Source of the DNA: Rhodospirillaceae bacterium
GTDB taxonomy: Bacteria > Pseudomonadota > Alphaproteobacteria > TMED109
DNA length: 64,000 nt
Assembly (NCBI GenBank): GCA_902571315.1
Contig: CACGBM010000003.1
Span: 1-64,000, forward strand
Direction: 5' to 3'
Within the stretch, counting starts at the first letter, position 1. Each line of letters opens with the position of its first letter. Below the pieces are notes generated by a model that did no database searches, was not told where the DNA came from, and saw only the letters and a program-made list of their open reading frames with translations. The position numbers were made by a program, and so were the translations under genes. Positions 18,102-27,146 of this stretch are shown in pieces.

Positions 18102-18824
18102 ATGACTCAGTCTTCTAATATTCGTGTGATGTCTTCAGCTCTGTTGAAAGTAGCTAAAATACTTAGAAGAGATTTTAGTGAATTAGAAAAAATACAAAAT
18201 TCTAAACAAAATATAGAAAAATTTGTCTTTAAATCTATTGAAAATATTAAAGAATCTCTCAAAGTTGATCTTCTTAAGGCTAGATCAGATGCAGAATTAT
18301 TTTTTGTAGAGGAGAATGTAAAAATTCAACAAAATACTTTTTTTTTTTTAGTAGATCCAGTCTCAGGAGTTAAAAACTATTCACACGGTATTAGTTATTT
18401 TGCTTCTTCTATTGTTTTAATAACAGAAGGTAGAGCAATTGCATCTGTTATATATGATCCAATCAGGGATGAAATGTTTTTTGCAGAAAAAGGTAAAGGC
18501 GCATATTTAAATAACTCTAGAATAAGAGTTTCTTCCAATAATAAAAGAAACAGAGCCTTATTAGTTTTAGAGAGTATAGATCTAATAAATTTCTTCAACA
18601 TACGAAATGAAGTGTATGAAAGTTTTAGAGTATTTGGCAGTAGCTCACTAGATCTAGCAAATACTGCAAATGGAAAAATAGATTGTTATTATTCAAAAAA
18701 TTTTAATCTGCAAAATTCAGCAGCAGGTTTATTTTTAGTAAAGGAAGCTGGAGGAGTATTACATGAGGATAAATATAAAAGGTATAGCATGATTACAAAT
18801 AATAATATGATTGCTAACTATTAA
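18102..18824 (+). CDS. Degenerate inositol-monophosphatase (SuhB-like) family protein
   Basis: Belongs to the inositol monophosphatase/SuhB family by position after efp and by motifs DPVSGVKNYSHG (near residue 84) and AAGLFLVKEAGG (near residue 207). The active site is damaged: the family DPxDGT reads DPVSG, losing the second metal-binding Asp; the WD before AAG reads QN, losing the third-metal or catalytic Asp; the early D of the TxxD segment is also absent. Family members are about 260 residues; this has 240. It is probably catalytically weak or dead and may keep a structural or RNA-polymerase/ribosome-related role like SuhB of E. coli. A 12-T run (18348-18359) lies just before the DP motif. 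Confidence 0.85.
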   Translation: MTQSSNIRVMSSALLKVAKILRRDFSELEKIQNSKQNIEKFVFKSIENIKESLKVDLLKARSDAELFFVEENVKIQQNTFFFLVDPVSGVKNYSHGISYFASSIVLITEGRAIASVIYDPIRDEMFFAEKGKGAYLNNSRIRVSSNNKRNRALLVLESIDLINFFNIRNEVYESFRVFGSSSLDLANTANGKIDCYYSKNFNLQNSAAGLFLVKEAGGVLHEDKYKRYSMITNNNMIANY

Positions 18825-18830
18825 AAATAT

Positions 18831-19376
18831 ATGTTTTATGCTTTTACAATTCTTTTTTTTTTACTTATTGGGGCACCAAAAATAAAATCAGCAGACAATG
18901 AGTTAGACTATTTTACTTCAGCAGAAAATAAATTACCTGAGTCAAGGTTATTAATAGATAGGCAGCAAGAAAATACAGAAAAAAATACATACATAGAAAA
19001 AGAAAAAAATAACAATGAAATTATAAAAAAAGAAAAAATTAAAATTATAAAAAAGCTGGATCCTAAAAAAAACTATAAGTTTAAAATTAATTTTATACCG
19101 GAAGAAGAGAAACCCAGTGCTGAGGAAATAAAAATTTTTTATGATAATTTAGTAAAACTTGACAAAAACTCAAGTATTACAATCAAAGGTTATGCTAAGA
19201 AACGAGATAATGATAGCACTAGTAAGGTAAGGAGACTTTCTTTAAAAAGAGCTTTATTTTTGAGATCATTACTTATTCAAGAAAACTATAAGATTTCTCA
19301 AATTTATATAAAGGCCTTAGGAAATGATAGTAATTTGCAAGGCAATAAAGATGTTGTAATCATATCTATTAACTAA
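18831..19376 (+). CDS. Secreted protein with divergent OmpA-like C-terminal domain
   Basis: 181 residues: signal peptide at about 1-21 (cleavage near KSA), a Lys/Glu/Asn-rich linker to about 95, then a C-terminal region resembling an OmpA/MotB fold (LDKNSSITIKGYA, then LSLKRALFLRSLLI and IKALGND). The usual peptidoglycan-binding Asp/Arg signature is only partly recognisable. It lies between the SuhB-like gene and the MotA/OmpA-like pair, suggesting a third component of that module. No specific function can be given. Confidence 0.6.
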   Translation: MFYAFTILFFLLIGAPKIKSADNELDYFTSAENKLPESRLLIDRQQENTEKNTYIEKEKNNNEIIKKEKIKIIKKLDPKKNYKFKINFIPEEEKPSAEEIKIFYDNLVKLDKNSSITIKGYAKKRDNDSTSKVRRLSLKRALFLRSLLIQENYKISQIYIKALGNDSNLQGNKDVVIISIN

Positions 19377-19422
19377 GATAAATAATTATTTTTTTTAGTA
19401 TGTTTATATAGTATTATAGTTC

Positions 19423-20457
19423 ATGTTTAATTATAGAAAGTACGTTGCAAGAATTACACTGCTCTTATTTATAATTACATTATTGTGTTTTTTTTTACAA
19501 GAGGAGTTAAAAAAAACTTTTATACATAATATTGAGCTAAACAGTACGATCCTTTTAATGTTTTTAATAGGAACAATAATAGCATTGAAAAATATAATTA
19601 GTTTAAATAAAGAACAACTCTGGCTCACACACTTTTTAAATGAGAAGAAATTAAGCATTAATTATGAACCAAGAATACTAAATAATTTTAAGGACTTACG
19701 AAAAGATGATTTTTTTTTCGAAGATAAAATTAAAGAATGTATCTATAAAGTTATAGAAAAGTTAGATAATGATAGAGAACTTTTAAAGTATATAATATCT
19801 TTGCTAATTTTTTTAGGTCTTATAGGCACCTTTTGGGGCTTATTGAAAACTATAGACTCTGTAGGTCTTACAATAAAAAATTTGAGCATAGATGAGGTTA
19901 ATATTGTGAGTAATTTTATGAATCTTAAAAATGGCTTGAATGAACCTTTAGCTGGTATGGGCACAGCATTCTCCTCATCACTTTTTGGTTTAACAGGATC
20001 ATTATGTCTAGGTTTTATTGATTTATTAACAGGAAGAGCACAAAATGATTTTATTGCATTTCTTGAAAAAAAGGTTGTAATAAAAAAACCTAATTTAAGC
20101 GTTGATAATAGCAAAGAAATTGGTAAAGAATATATTCAAGCTCTTCTTTTGCAAACAATAGAATCTCTGAATAATCTAGAAAAATTTATAATGAAAAGTG
20201 AGCTAAGTAGAAATAACTTTGAAAATTTGATAGTCGAGTCCAGTAAGGTTATGGTAAAGATAAACAATGAAATTAGTTTAAGAGTAGGACAATATAATAA
20301 AAATGAATTAACAAATATTGATGCATTAAATAAAATAGAAATGCAATTAAGAGAGCTAAAAAACCAAATTGATAAAAAGAATGAATATAACAATGATGAA
20401 TTAGCAAAAGAAATTCAAGTGCTTGCAAAAACTATTTCCTTAATGAATAAAACTTAA
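19423..20457 (+). CDS. MotA/TolQ/ExbB-family membrane protein with coiled-coil tail
   Basis: 344 residues. Membrane segments lie at about 10-25, 40-60, 125-145 (ISLLIFLGLIGTFWGLLKTI) and 185-205 (GTAFSSSLFGLTGSLCLGF); the GTFWGL and GMGTAFSSSL motifs match the pore helices of MotA/ExbB-type proton channels. From about residue 240 a long cytoplasmic coiled coil follows. The stop shares one base with the start of the OmpA/MotB-like partner, so the two form a stator-like pair. It lacks the extra features of flagellar MotA and is not in a flagellar context; its cargo is unknown. Confidence 0.82.
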   Translation: MFNYRKYVARITLLLFIITLLCFFLQEELKKTFIHNIELNSTILLMFLIGTIIALKNIISLNKEQLWLTHFLNEKKLSINYEPRILNNFKDLRKDDFFFEDKIKECIYKVIEKLDNDRELLKYIISLLIFLGLIGTFWGLLKTIDSVGLTIKNLSIDEVNIVSNFMNLKNGLNEPLAGMGTAFSSSLFGLTGSLCLGFIDLLTGRAQNDFIAFLEKKVVIKKPNLSVDNSKEIGKEYIQALLLQTIESLNNLEKFIMKSELSRNNFENLIVESSKVMVKINNEISLRVGQYNKNELTNIDALNKIEMQLRELKNQIDKKNEYNNDELAKEIQVLAKTISLMNKT

Positions 20458-21515
20458 TGAGAAGAAAAAAAATAGGTTTAATAAATATTTGGCCTGGTTT
20501 TGTTGATGCAATTTCAACACTTTTATTAGTTTTTGTTTTTTTATTAGTTGTGTTAATGATTTCAGAAAACTTTTTAACACAATCTTTAACTGGTAAAAAT
20601 ACAGCATTAGATAATTTAAGAATTAAGCTTAAATCTCTTGAATTGAATATAAAAGATAGTTCTGAAAAAAATAAAAATTTATCTAGTTTATTGCTTCAAT
20701 TAAATGAAGAGTTAGAAAAACTTAAAATAAATAAAATGGATCTAGAAAAAAATTTAGAAACAGAGAATATTCAAAATAAGAATTTAAAATTAAATATTTC
20801 AGAGCTAGAAAATAAAGTAATTACTTTAGTTGATCAATTAGGAATAGAAAAATTAAAAACTACAAAACAACAATCCATAAACTCAGATTTAAATTTTACT
20901 ATTGAGGATTTAAATAATAATATTATTTCATTGAATGACGAGTTACTAAAAGTTCAGGCCATGCTAAAAAAATCCAATAAAAATATTGAAGCAAAGGATT
21001 TAGAGATTACCAATTTAGGTGAAAAACTTAATTTAGCTCTAAAGGAAAAAGTAGGAGAATTACAAGAATTTAGATCAGAGTTTTTTGGAAAATTAAAAAA
21101 AATAATAGGGGAAGAAAAAGAGATAAATATAGTAGGTGATAGATTTGTTCTACAATCTGAGATTTTTTTTAAATCTGGGTCTGCAAAAATAGGTAATAAA
21201 GGCATTGAAAAGGTTGAAGAAATTACAGAAATTTTGATTTCCATTACTAATAAAATTCCTAAAAATATTAATTGGCTTATTCAGGTAGAAGGTCATACAG
21301 ATAATATTCCTATAGCAACCAAAGAATTCCCATCAAATTGGGAACTATCCACTGCCAGAGCTATTGCAGTTGCTAAGATTATGATGAAAAATGGCTTACC
21401 TTCAAATAAAATTAATGTAGCAGGATACGGAGAATACAAACCTCTTTTAGAAAATAATAATTCTTCTAATAGAGAAAAAAATCGTAGAATTGAATTAAAA
21501 CTTACCCAACCATAA
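20457..21515 (+). CDS. MotB/OmpA-like protein with long periplasmic coiled coil
   Basis: 352 residues: cytoplasmic N-tail, one membrane helix at about 11-36 with Asp17 (GFVDAISTLLLV), placed like the proton-carrying Asp of MotB, then a coiled coil of about 150 residues (45-200) and a C-terminal OmpA domain (FFKSGSAKIGNKG; VEGHTDNIPI; ELSTARAIAVAKIMM; GYGEYKP; NRRIEL) that should bind peptidoglycan. Adjacent MotA/ExbB-like gene completes an ion-driven stator. The stalk is much longer than in MotB. Alternative: an envelope-tethering machine rather than a motor. Confidence 0.85.
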   Translation: MRRKKIGLINIWPGFVDAISTLLLVFVFLLVVLMISENFLTQSLTGKNTALDNLRIKLKSLELNIKDSSEKNKNLSSLLLQLNEELEKLKINKMDLEKNLETENIQNKNLKLNISELENKVITLVDQLGIEKLKTTKQQSINSDLNFTIEDLNNNIISLNDELLKVQAMLKKSNKNIEAKDLEITNLGEKLNLALKEKVGELQEFRSEFFGKLKKIIGEEKEINIVGDRFVLQSEIFFKSGSAKIGNKGIEKVEEITEILISITNKIPKNINWLIQVEGHTDNIPIATKEFPSNWELSTARAIAVAKIMMKNGLPSNKINVAGYGEYKPLLENNNSSNREKNRRIELKLTQP

Positions 21516-21533
21516 AATATATAAGGAGAATAT

Positions 21534-21743
21534 ATGACTATAAAAAAAAACGATATAAGTTTTGAAGAAGCTTTAAAAGATTTAGAAAAAATTGTTGAGG
21601 AATTAAATCATGGAGATATGGAATTAGAAAAAGCAATTACTGCCTATGAGAAAGGTATTAAACTTAAAAATATTTGTGAGGAGAGGTTGAAGAATGCACA
21701 AGAAAGAATAGAGTTAATACAAAATAAAAAACAGGAGAATTAG
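21534..21743 (+). CDS. xseB: Exodeoxyribonuclease VII small subunit
   Basis: Small helical subunit of ExoVII. 69 residues with the family core FEEALKDLEKIVEELNHGDM and a second helix LEKAITAYEKGIKL. RBS AAGGAG lies 8 bases before the ATG. It precedes ispA as in most proteobacteria; xseA is elsewhere. Confidence 0.95.
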   Translation: MTIKKNDISFEEALKDLEKIVEELNHGDMELEKAITAYEKGIKLKNICEERLKNAQERIELIQNKKQEN

Positions 21744-21758
21744 ATTAATTAATTTAAA

Positions 21759-22664
21759 ATGCAATTATATAATAAAAAGTCTATTTTGATAGATTTAAAA
21801 AAACATAAAGATTTTTTAGATAAAAATATGAAGAGATATATAAAAAGTCTTAACGCTCCAAAAGAAATAAAAGATATTATGGCTTATGCTGTTTTAGGAG
21901 GAGGTAAAAGGATCAGACCATTCTTACTTGCAGAAACTGCTAAATTATATGGAATTAGTTCTGAAATTTATAAGTATCCTTGTATGGCAGTTGAACTAGC
22001 ACATAGTTTTTCATTGGTTTATGATGACTTGCCTTGTATGGATAATGATGATTTAAGAAGAGGAAAGGCTGCAGTTCACAAAGCGTTCAATGAAGCTAAT
22101 GCATTACTTGGAGGAGCATCATTATTGGTTTATTCATATAAGCTTTTGAGTCTTAATTCCTTTAAAATTGATTTAGAGGATAAGTTAAAAGTGATAAGTT
22201 TTTTTTCTGATGTTACTGGTGCGGAAGGAGTATTAGCTGGTCAATACTTAGATCTGTTGGCCGAGGATGAAAAATTTAGATTAACTTTAAATAATTTTAA
22301 AGAAATTCAAAAAAAGAAAACTAGTTTGTTAATAGCATTCTGTACTTTAACTGGTTCTATATTGGGTAAAGCAAGTGAAAATGAGCAAAATGATATGTTT
22401 GAGATAGGTCTCTTACTAGGTGCTTTATTTCAAATTCAAGATGATATCCTTGACCAAGTAGGTAATCAAGAAGAGATGGGAAAAAAAGTACGTAAGGATA
22501 AAGATCTTAATAAAGCTACTATAATAAGACTTAAAGATATTAACTATGCAAAAAAAGAAGTCACAAAAGTAGGTTTAAAAATTAAGAGTAAGTTATCATC
22601 AATAAATAAAAACACAGAAAGATTAGTAATGTTTACAAATTTTTTAATGCATAGAACTAGCTAA
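21759..22664 (+). CDS. ispA: Farnesyl (polyprenyl) diphosphate synthase
   Basis: Condenses IPP with DMAPP and GPP to make farnesyl diphosphate for quinones and undecaprenyl carrier. First Asp-rich motif at residues 89-95 (DDLPCMD), second Asp-rich motif DDILD near residue 228, and GGGKRIRPFL at 47-56. 301 residues. Ends in a 1-base overlap with tlyA. The dxs gene that commonly separates ispA and tlyA in alphaproteobacteria is absent here. Confidence 0.96.
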   Translation: MQLYNKKSILIDLKKHKDFLDKNMKRYIKSLNAPKEIKDIMAYAVLGGGKRIRPFLLAETAKLYGISSEIYKYPCMAVELAHSFSLVYDDLPCMDNDDLRRGKAAVHKAFNEANALLGGASLLVYSYKLLSLNSFKIDLEDKLKVISFFSDVTGAEGVLAGQYLDLLAEDEKFRLTLNNFKEIQKKKTSLLIAFCTLTGSILGKASENEQNDMFEIGLLLGALFQIQDDILDQVGNQEEMGKKVRKDKDLNKATIIRLKDINYAKKEVTKVGLKIKSKLSSINKNTERLVMFTNFLMHRTS

Positions 22665-23428
22665 TGAAAATCAAGGAAAGATTAGATAAATTATTAGTTA
22701 TTAAAGGTTGTGTTGAAAGTGCTAGTAAAGCAAAAGCACTGATAATGGCAGGAAAAATTATAGTTAATGGAAAAAAAATAGAAAAAGCTGGAGCTAAGTT
22801 TTCAGAAAATATTGATATTAGAGTTTTAAATAAGGATCATCAATGGGTTTCACGTGGAGGTATAAAGTTGTCAGATGCTATCAAAAAATTCGATGTAGAT
22901 ATTAATGAAAAAGTCTGTGTTGATGTTGGGGCCTCTACAGGAGGGTTCACACAAGTACTTCTTAAAAATAATGCGCGGCATGTATACTGTATAGATGTTG
23001 GTAGAGGGCAGTTAGATTGGAAACTAAGTACTAATAAAAAAGTAACTATATTAGACAGAACAAATGCCAGAAATATTGATCTTGCAGAAATTGACAAAAA
23101 TATAGAAGTAATAACTTGTGATCTTTCTTTTATAAGCGCTAAAAAGGGCCTATCAAAAATTATTGAATTCGAAAAAAACAATCTAGGTCTTATAGTATTG
23201 GTTAAGCCACAGTTTGAATTATCTAAAGACAAAATTGGTAAAAATGGTATTGTACTTGAACCTAGTTATAGAAATGAAGCAGTCAAAGCAGTAAGTGATT
23301 GGTTAGTTTCCAAAAATTGGGAAGTGGTTAGCATTATAGAAAGTTGCATAACTGGTATCAAAGGAAACCAAGAGTTCTTTATTTATAGTGTAAAAAAAAA
23401 GCTATTTAAAAATAATATTCTGCATTAG
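22664..23428 (+). CDS. tlyA: TlyA-family rRNA 2'-O-methyltransferase
   Basis: SAM-dependent methyltransferase of the TlyA family (2'-O-methylation of rRNA cytidines; some members are described as hemolysins). An N-terminal S4 RNA-binding domain (residues 1-60: RLDKLLVIKGCVESASKAKA) is followed by a FtsJ-like domain with SAM motif VDVGASTGGFTQ near 87. 254 residues. The 3' end overlaps the convergent AhpD-like gene by 23 bases. Confidence 0.93.
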   Translation: MKIKERLDKLLVIKGCVESASKAKALIMAGKIIVNGKKIEKAGAKFSENIDIRVLNKDHQWVSRGGIKLSDAIKKFDVDINEKVCVDVGASTGGFTQVLLKNNARHVYCIDVGRGQLDWKLSTNKKVTILDRTNARNIDLAEIDKNIEVITCDLSFISAKKGLSKIIEFEKNNLGLIVLVKPQFELSKDKIGKNGIVLEPSYRNEAVKAVSDWLVSKNWEVVSIIESCITGIKGNQEFFIYSVKKKLFKNNILH

Positions 23429-23969
23429 GTACCATATTACTACCAGAAGCAATTCTATTGGTCATATTAAAAAAAGCAGCAACCTCTATTATTTCTAAAA
23501 TCTGAAATTCATTAAATCGTATTTTTCTAAGTTTATTTCTATCATCTTCATTTATTTTGTGAGAATTTTGGGTTAGCTTAGAAGCAAAATCAAGCATCAT
23601 TTTATGTTTTTTTGAAATTTTCGCTACTTCATAATTAATTAAAATATTTTTTGCTTTTACTGAATCTTTTAGAAGTTTTCCTAGAGAATAGCTATGAGAA
23701 ACACAGCAATATAGACATCTATTTGTAGAAGATACTACTACCGCTATCATCTCTTTTTCAATTTTTGATAAATAATTATCTTCTTGCATTAATCTGTTAT
23801 AAAAAAAATTAAAAGCATCAAATTTTTTTTTATCAATAGTATTAGTTTTTAAAATATTAGGAATTAAGCCTAACTTTTCTTTGCAAATTCTCAAATAATT
23901 TTGTATGTCTTTATCTTTAAAATTATTTTTAATAGGAATTTTTAGAGACCATAATTTTTCATTTTTCAT
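23406..23969 (-). CDS. AhpD/carboxymuconolactone decarboxylase-like peroxidase-related protein
   Basis: 187 residues. Redox motif CLYCCVSH with Cys85, Cys88 and His92 matches the CxxC-x3-H active site of AhpD-like peroxidase-related proteins; the segment LGLIPNIL near residue 34 and the C-terminal NRIASG are also family-typical. It likely reduces peroxides using a lipoyl or thiol donor, though substrate is unknown. It ends inside the 3' end of convergent tlyA and lies 15 bases downstream of aroC. Confidence 0.82.
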   Translation of the reverse strand: MKNEKLWSLKIPIKNNFKDKDIQNYLRICKEKLGLIPNILKTNTIDKKKFDAFNFFYNRLMQEDNYLSKIEKEMIAVVVSSTNRCLYCCVSHSYSLGKLLKDSVKAKNILINYEVAKISKKHKMMLDFASKLTQNSHKINEDDRNKLRKIRFNEFQILEIIEVAAFFNMTNRIASGSNMVPNAEYYF

Positions 23970-23984
23970 ATAAATACCTTTGAT

Positions 23985-25055
23985 TTAGACTTGAGTTTTT
24001 CTTCTTAATAAATGATCAGCTAATACTAAGGCAACCATTGCTTCTGCTATTGGAACACACCTTATGCCGACACACGGATCGTGTCTACCTTTCGTTTTTA
24101 TTGTAGTATTTTTATTTTTTGTATTTATTGTTTTCTGAGTTTTTAATATAGAAGAGGTAGGTTTTACAGCGATGGAACACACTATATCTTGTCCTGAGGA
24201 AATACCTCCTAAAATACCTCCTGCGTTATTAGATAAAAAAGTTACTTTTCCTTTTTTATCTATTACCATTTCATCTGAGTTTTGTTCTCCTTGCATATTA
24301 ACCACCTCAAACCCTGAGCCAATTTCTACACCTTTAACAGCATTAATCCCCATTAAGGCTGAGGCGAGTTCAGCATCTAATTTACCATATATAGGTTCTC
24401 CTAATCCCACTGGAACACCTTTCACAATAACTTTAATCAAAGCACCACAGGACGACCCAGATTTTCTTATTGATAATAAATAATTTTCCCAATCGTTTAA
24501 TACAGAGGAGTCTGGACAAAATAGATGATTTTTTTTTTGAAAATCTTTTTCCCATTTTTCTTTTTTTATTTTTTTATTTCCTATTTGAATTACAGCTCCC
24601 GTAATAGATATTTTTTTTCCTAGGATAAGTCTAGCAATTGCACCTGCGGCTACTCTCATAGCAGTTTCTCTTGCACTGGATCTCCCACCTCCTCTGTAGT
24701 CTCTTATTCCATATTTTTTAAAATATGTGTAATCTGCATGAGCAGGCCTATACTTTTCTTTAATTTCTGAATAGTCTTTACTTTTGTGGTCAGTATTCTT
24801 TATTATTAAACTTATTGGTGTTCCAGTCGAATACCCATTGAATACACCTGATACAATATTTATTTTGTCTTTTTCTTTTCTCTGAGTAACAAATTTAGAT
24901 TGACCGGGTGCTCGCATATTTAAAAATTTTTGAATGTAGCTTTCACTTATTTTGATATTTGACGGAACTCCATCCAGTACGGCTCCTATCTCTGTTCCGT
25001 GACTTTCTCCCCAAGTAGTTAATTTTAATATTTTACCTATGCTATTATAGGACAT
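23985..25055 (-). CDS. aroC: Chorismate synthase
   Basis: Last shikimate-pathway step, converting EPSP to chorismate with reduced FMN. 356 residues with the signatures GESHGTEIGAVLDGVP near 14, DYRGGGRSSARETA near 118 and RHDPCVGIRCVPIAEAM near 324. The start is one base from the fabI stop, so the two are probably cotranscribed. Confidence 0.98.
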   Translation of the reverse strand: MSYNSIGKILKLTTWGESHGTEIGAVLDGVPSNIKISESYIQKFLNMRAPGQSKFVTQRKEKDKINIVSGVFNGYSTGTPISLIIKNTDHKSKDYSEIKEKYRPAHADYTYFKKYGIRDYRGGGRSSARETAMRVAAGAIARLILGKKISITGAVIQIGNKKIKKEKWEKDFQKKNHLFCPDSSVLNDWENYLLSIRKSGSSCGALIKVIVKGVPVGLGEPIYGKLDAELASALMGINAVKGVEIGSGFEVVNMQGEQNSDEMVIDKKGKVTFLSNNAGGILGGISSGQDIVCSIAVKPTSSILKTQKTINTKNKNTTIKTKGRHDPCVGIRCVPIAEAMVALVLADHLLRRKTQV

Positions 25056-25056
25056 T

Positions 25057-25872
25057 CTAAACTTTACTTATATCAGGAGCATTAACATTTTTCATACCTA
25101 TTACATTATATCCAGCATCCACATGAAGTATTTCACCGGTAGTTCCACTGCTTAATTCAGATAATAAATATATTGATGCACCGCCAACATCGTCTAGTGT
25201 GATATTTCTTTCGAGTGGAGAATTATATTCATTCCATTTTAAAATATACCTAAAGTCTGATATGCCAGAGGCAGCTAGCGTTCTTACAGGTCCGGCAGAT
25301 ATAGCATTTACTCTAAATCCTTTTTTCCCTAAGTCAACGGCTAGATACTTTACGCTAGTTTCTAATGCTGATTTAGCTATTCCCATTACATTATAATGAG
25401 GAATCACTTTTTCAGCGCCAAAATATGATAAAGTTAAAAAATTTGCATGTTCATTCATAAATGGGAGAGACTCTCTGATTAGCGCAGTAAAAGAATAGCA
25501 GGAAATTTCCATGGTATTTAAAAAATTATTTTTTGAGGTATCAACATAATCTCCCTTTAATTCTTCTTTATCTGAAAAAGCTACTGCATGAACTATAAAA
25601 TCTAGCTTACCAAAATCTTGACTTATATTTTTAAAAAAACTATGAGTTGTTTCATAGTTTTGAATATCAAATTCATAAACGTTTTTAGAATTAATTTTTT
25701 CCGCTAATGGAATAATTCTTTTTTTAAGTGCATCATTTTGATAGGTTAGGGCTAATCTTCCTCCATGCTGGTTAATACATTTTGCTATTCCCCATGCAAG
25801 TGATCTTTCATTTGCAATACCGACGATTAATCCTTTTTTATCTTTTAGGATAGAACTTTTTTTCTCTTCCAT
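25057..25872 (-). CDS. fabI: Enoyl-[acyl-carrier-protein] reductase (NADH) FabI
   Basis: Final reduction of each fatty-acid elongation cycle. Divergent SDR fold: GIANERSLAWGIA near residue 18, the tyrosines in SYFGAEKVIPHYNVMGIAKSA with the Y-x6-K catalytic pair, and the substrate-loop segment AAS GISDFR. 271 residues. Diverges from the HAD gene across a 62-base AT-rich gap. Confidence 0.96.
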   Translation of the reverse strand: MEEKKSSILKDKKGLIVGIANERSLAWGIAKCINQHGGRLALTYQNDALKKRIIPLAEKINSKNVYEFDIQNYETTHSFFKNISQDFGKLDFIVHAVAFSDKEELKGDYVDTSKNNFLNTMEISCYSFTALIRESLPFMNEHANFLTLSYFGAEKVIPHYNVMGIAKSALETSVKYLAVDLGKKGFRVNAISAGPVRTLAASGISDFRYILKWNEYNSPLERNITLDDVGGASIYLLSELSSGTTGEILHVDAGYNVIGMKNVNAPDISKV

Positions 25873-25934
25873 AATTTATATTAATATATTTTAATTATAT
25901 ATTACAATAAATAATTTAATAAGTTATTTTTAAG
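25873..25934. promoter_or_regulatory. Divergent gap between fabI and the HAD gene
   Basis: 62 bases of nearly pure A/T between divergent starts; promoters for both genes must lie here but no -35/-10 pair stands out. Confidence 0.35.
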
Positions 25935-26645
25935 ATGAAAGCTTTATTTTTCGATATATTTGGAACATTAGTAGATTGGAGATCATCTATTATGGAGGGG
26001 CTAAAAGAACTAGAGTTTTTTAAAAAAAAAAACCCTGAACAATTAGAAAAATTAGTAATAAATTGGAGAAAAGAATATCAACCTATAATAAATAAGGTAA
26101 ACAATAACACTTTGCCATGGCAAACATTAGACGAACTTCATACCCGTACATTAAAAAAAGTTCTAAAGAAAATGGGCTTTGATAAAATGAAAGAAACAGA
26201 AAAAAAATATTTAGTATTACTTTGGCATCAAATTAGACCATGGAAAGATAGTTGTGCAGCTATTAATCAATTAAATAAAAATTACATAACTGCCAGTCTT
26301 TCAAATGGAAATGTTTTGCTGCAAAAAAATCTTCTTAAGTATGCAAAATTAAATTTTGATTTTATCTTTTCTGCCGAACATTTTAAAAAATATAAACCAA
26401 ACAAGCTAGTATATATGGGAGCAATAGATATGCTTAATTTAAAAGTAAGTCAATGTGCTTTAGTAGCATCTCATAAAAATGATTTATATGCTGCTAGTAA
26501 AATAGGAATGAAGACCATCTATATTCATAGAGAAAAAGAATATGGAAATTATAAAAGTTCTTTTAAAGAAAAAAATTTTCAAGCAGATTTAGAATTATCT
26601 AGCTTAAAAAATATAACTAACAGTATCAAAAAAATAAAATTTTAA
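25935..26645 (+). CDS. HAD-family hydrolase, 2-haloacid dehalogenase type
   Basis: 236 residues. Nucleophile motif FDIFGTLVDWR (Asp7), motif II SLSNGN near 119 and the Lys region KYKPNKLVY near 155 match (S)-2-haloacid dehalogenase type II proteins. Real substrates of this group vary (haloacids, phosphates). A monocistronic gene: it diverges from fabI and ends in a 4-base TTAA overlap with the convergent MaoC-like gene. Confidence 0.85.
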   Translation: MKALFFDIFGTLVDWRSSIMEGLKELEFFKKKNPEQLEKLVINWRKEYQPIINKVNNNTLPWQTLDELHTRTLKKVLKKMGFDKMKETEKKYLVLLWHQIRPWKDSCAAINQLNKNYITASLSNGNVLLQKNLLKYAKLNFDFIFSAEHFKKYKPNKLVYMGAIDMLNLKVSQCALVASHKNDLYAASKIGMKTIYIHREKEYGNYKSSFKEKNFQADLELSSLKNITNSIKKIKF

Positions 26646-27118
26646 GAGAATAGTAAGCTTAAGGTTTGAGCAGACAAAGCAGGCTTTTTAGAATTTTTAA
26701 TTTCAATATTTATATCACTAGTTAATAAAACACCTCCCTTATAATCTTTTGCATCTAATACTGAAATAGCTGCTCTTATTTGATTATTACATATTACAGG
26801 AGATATAAATCTTATTTTTTCAGTTCCGTAGTTTAATACTAATTTTAGATTTTTACATTCCCATACTTCATAGACAAACATTGGTATTAAAGATAAAGAA
26901 TAATATCCATGAGCAATTGTTTTTTTGAAAGGACTTTGTTTCTCTGCTTTTTCCTCGTTTACATGTATCCACTGAAAATCTCCAGTGGCCTCAGCAAATT
27001 TATTTATTTCTTTTTGGGTAACTAAAATCCATTCGCTATAACCTAAAAACTCTCCTTTCATGCTTTTGAATATTTCAGGGTTTTCAATGATTTTTTTTTG
27101 CATAATTAAAGTTAACAT
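26642..27118 (-). CDS. MaoC-like (R)-specific enoyl-CoA hydratase
   Basis: Single hot-dog domain, 158 residues. The hydratase-2 motif FAEATGDFQWIHVNEEKA holds the catalytic Asp/His pair, followed by IAHGYYSLSLIP. Likely hydrates enoyl-CoA or a related thioester. The first Met (MLTLIMQ) could be replaced by the ATG at 27103, giving a start MQKKII. Relation to the nearby beta-oxidation genes is possible but they are separated by convergent msrB. Confidence 0.85.
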   Translation of the reverse strand: MLTLIMQKKIIENPEIFKSMKGEFLGYSEWILVTQKEINKFAEATGDFQWIHVNEEKAEKQSPFKKTIAHGYYSLSLIPMFVYEVWECKNLKLVLNYGTEKIRFISPVICNNQIRAAISVLDAKDYKGGVLLTSDINIEIKNSKKPALSAQTLSLLFS

Positions 27119-27146
27119 TTTATAAAAAAGATGTTAATTAATATTT

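Noticed and set aside
19423-21515. Zorya-type defence system (ZorA/ZorB) for the MotA/OmpA pair
   Set aside because: No ZorC, ZorD helicase or ZorE nuclease neighbours, and the setting beside efp, suhB-like and xseB is a housekeeping one.
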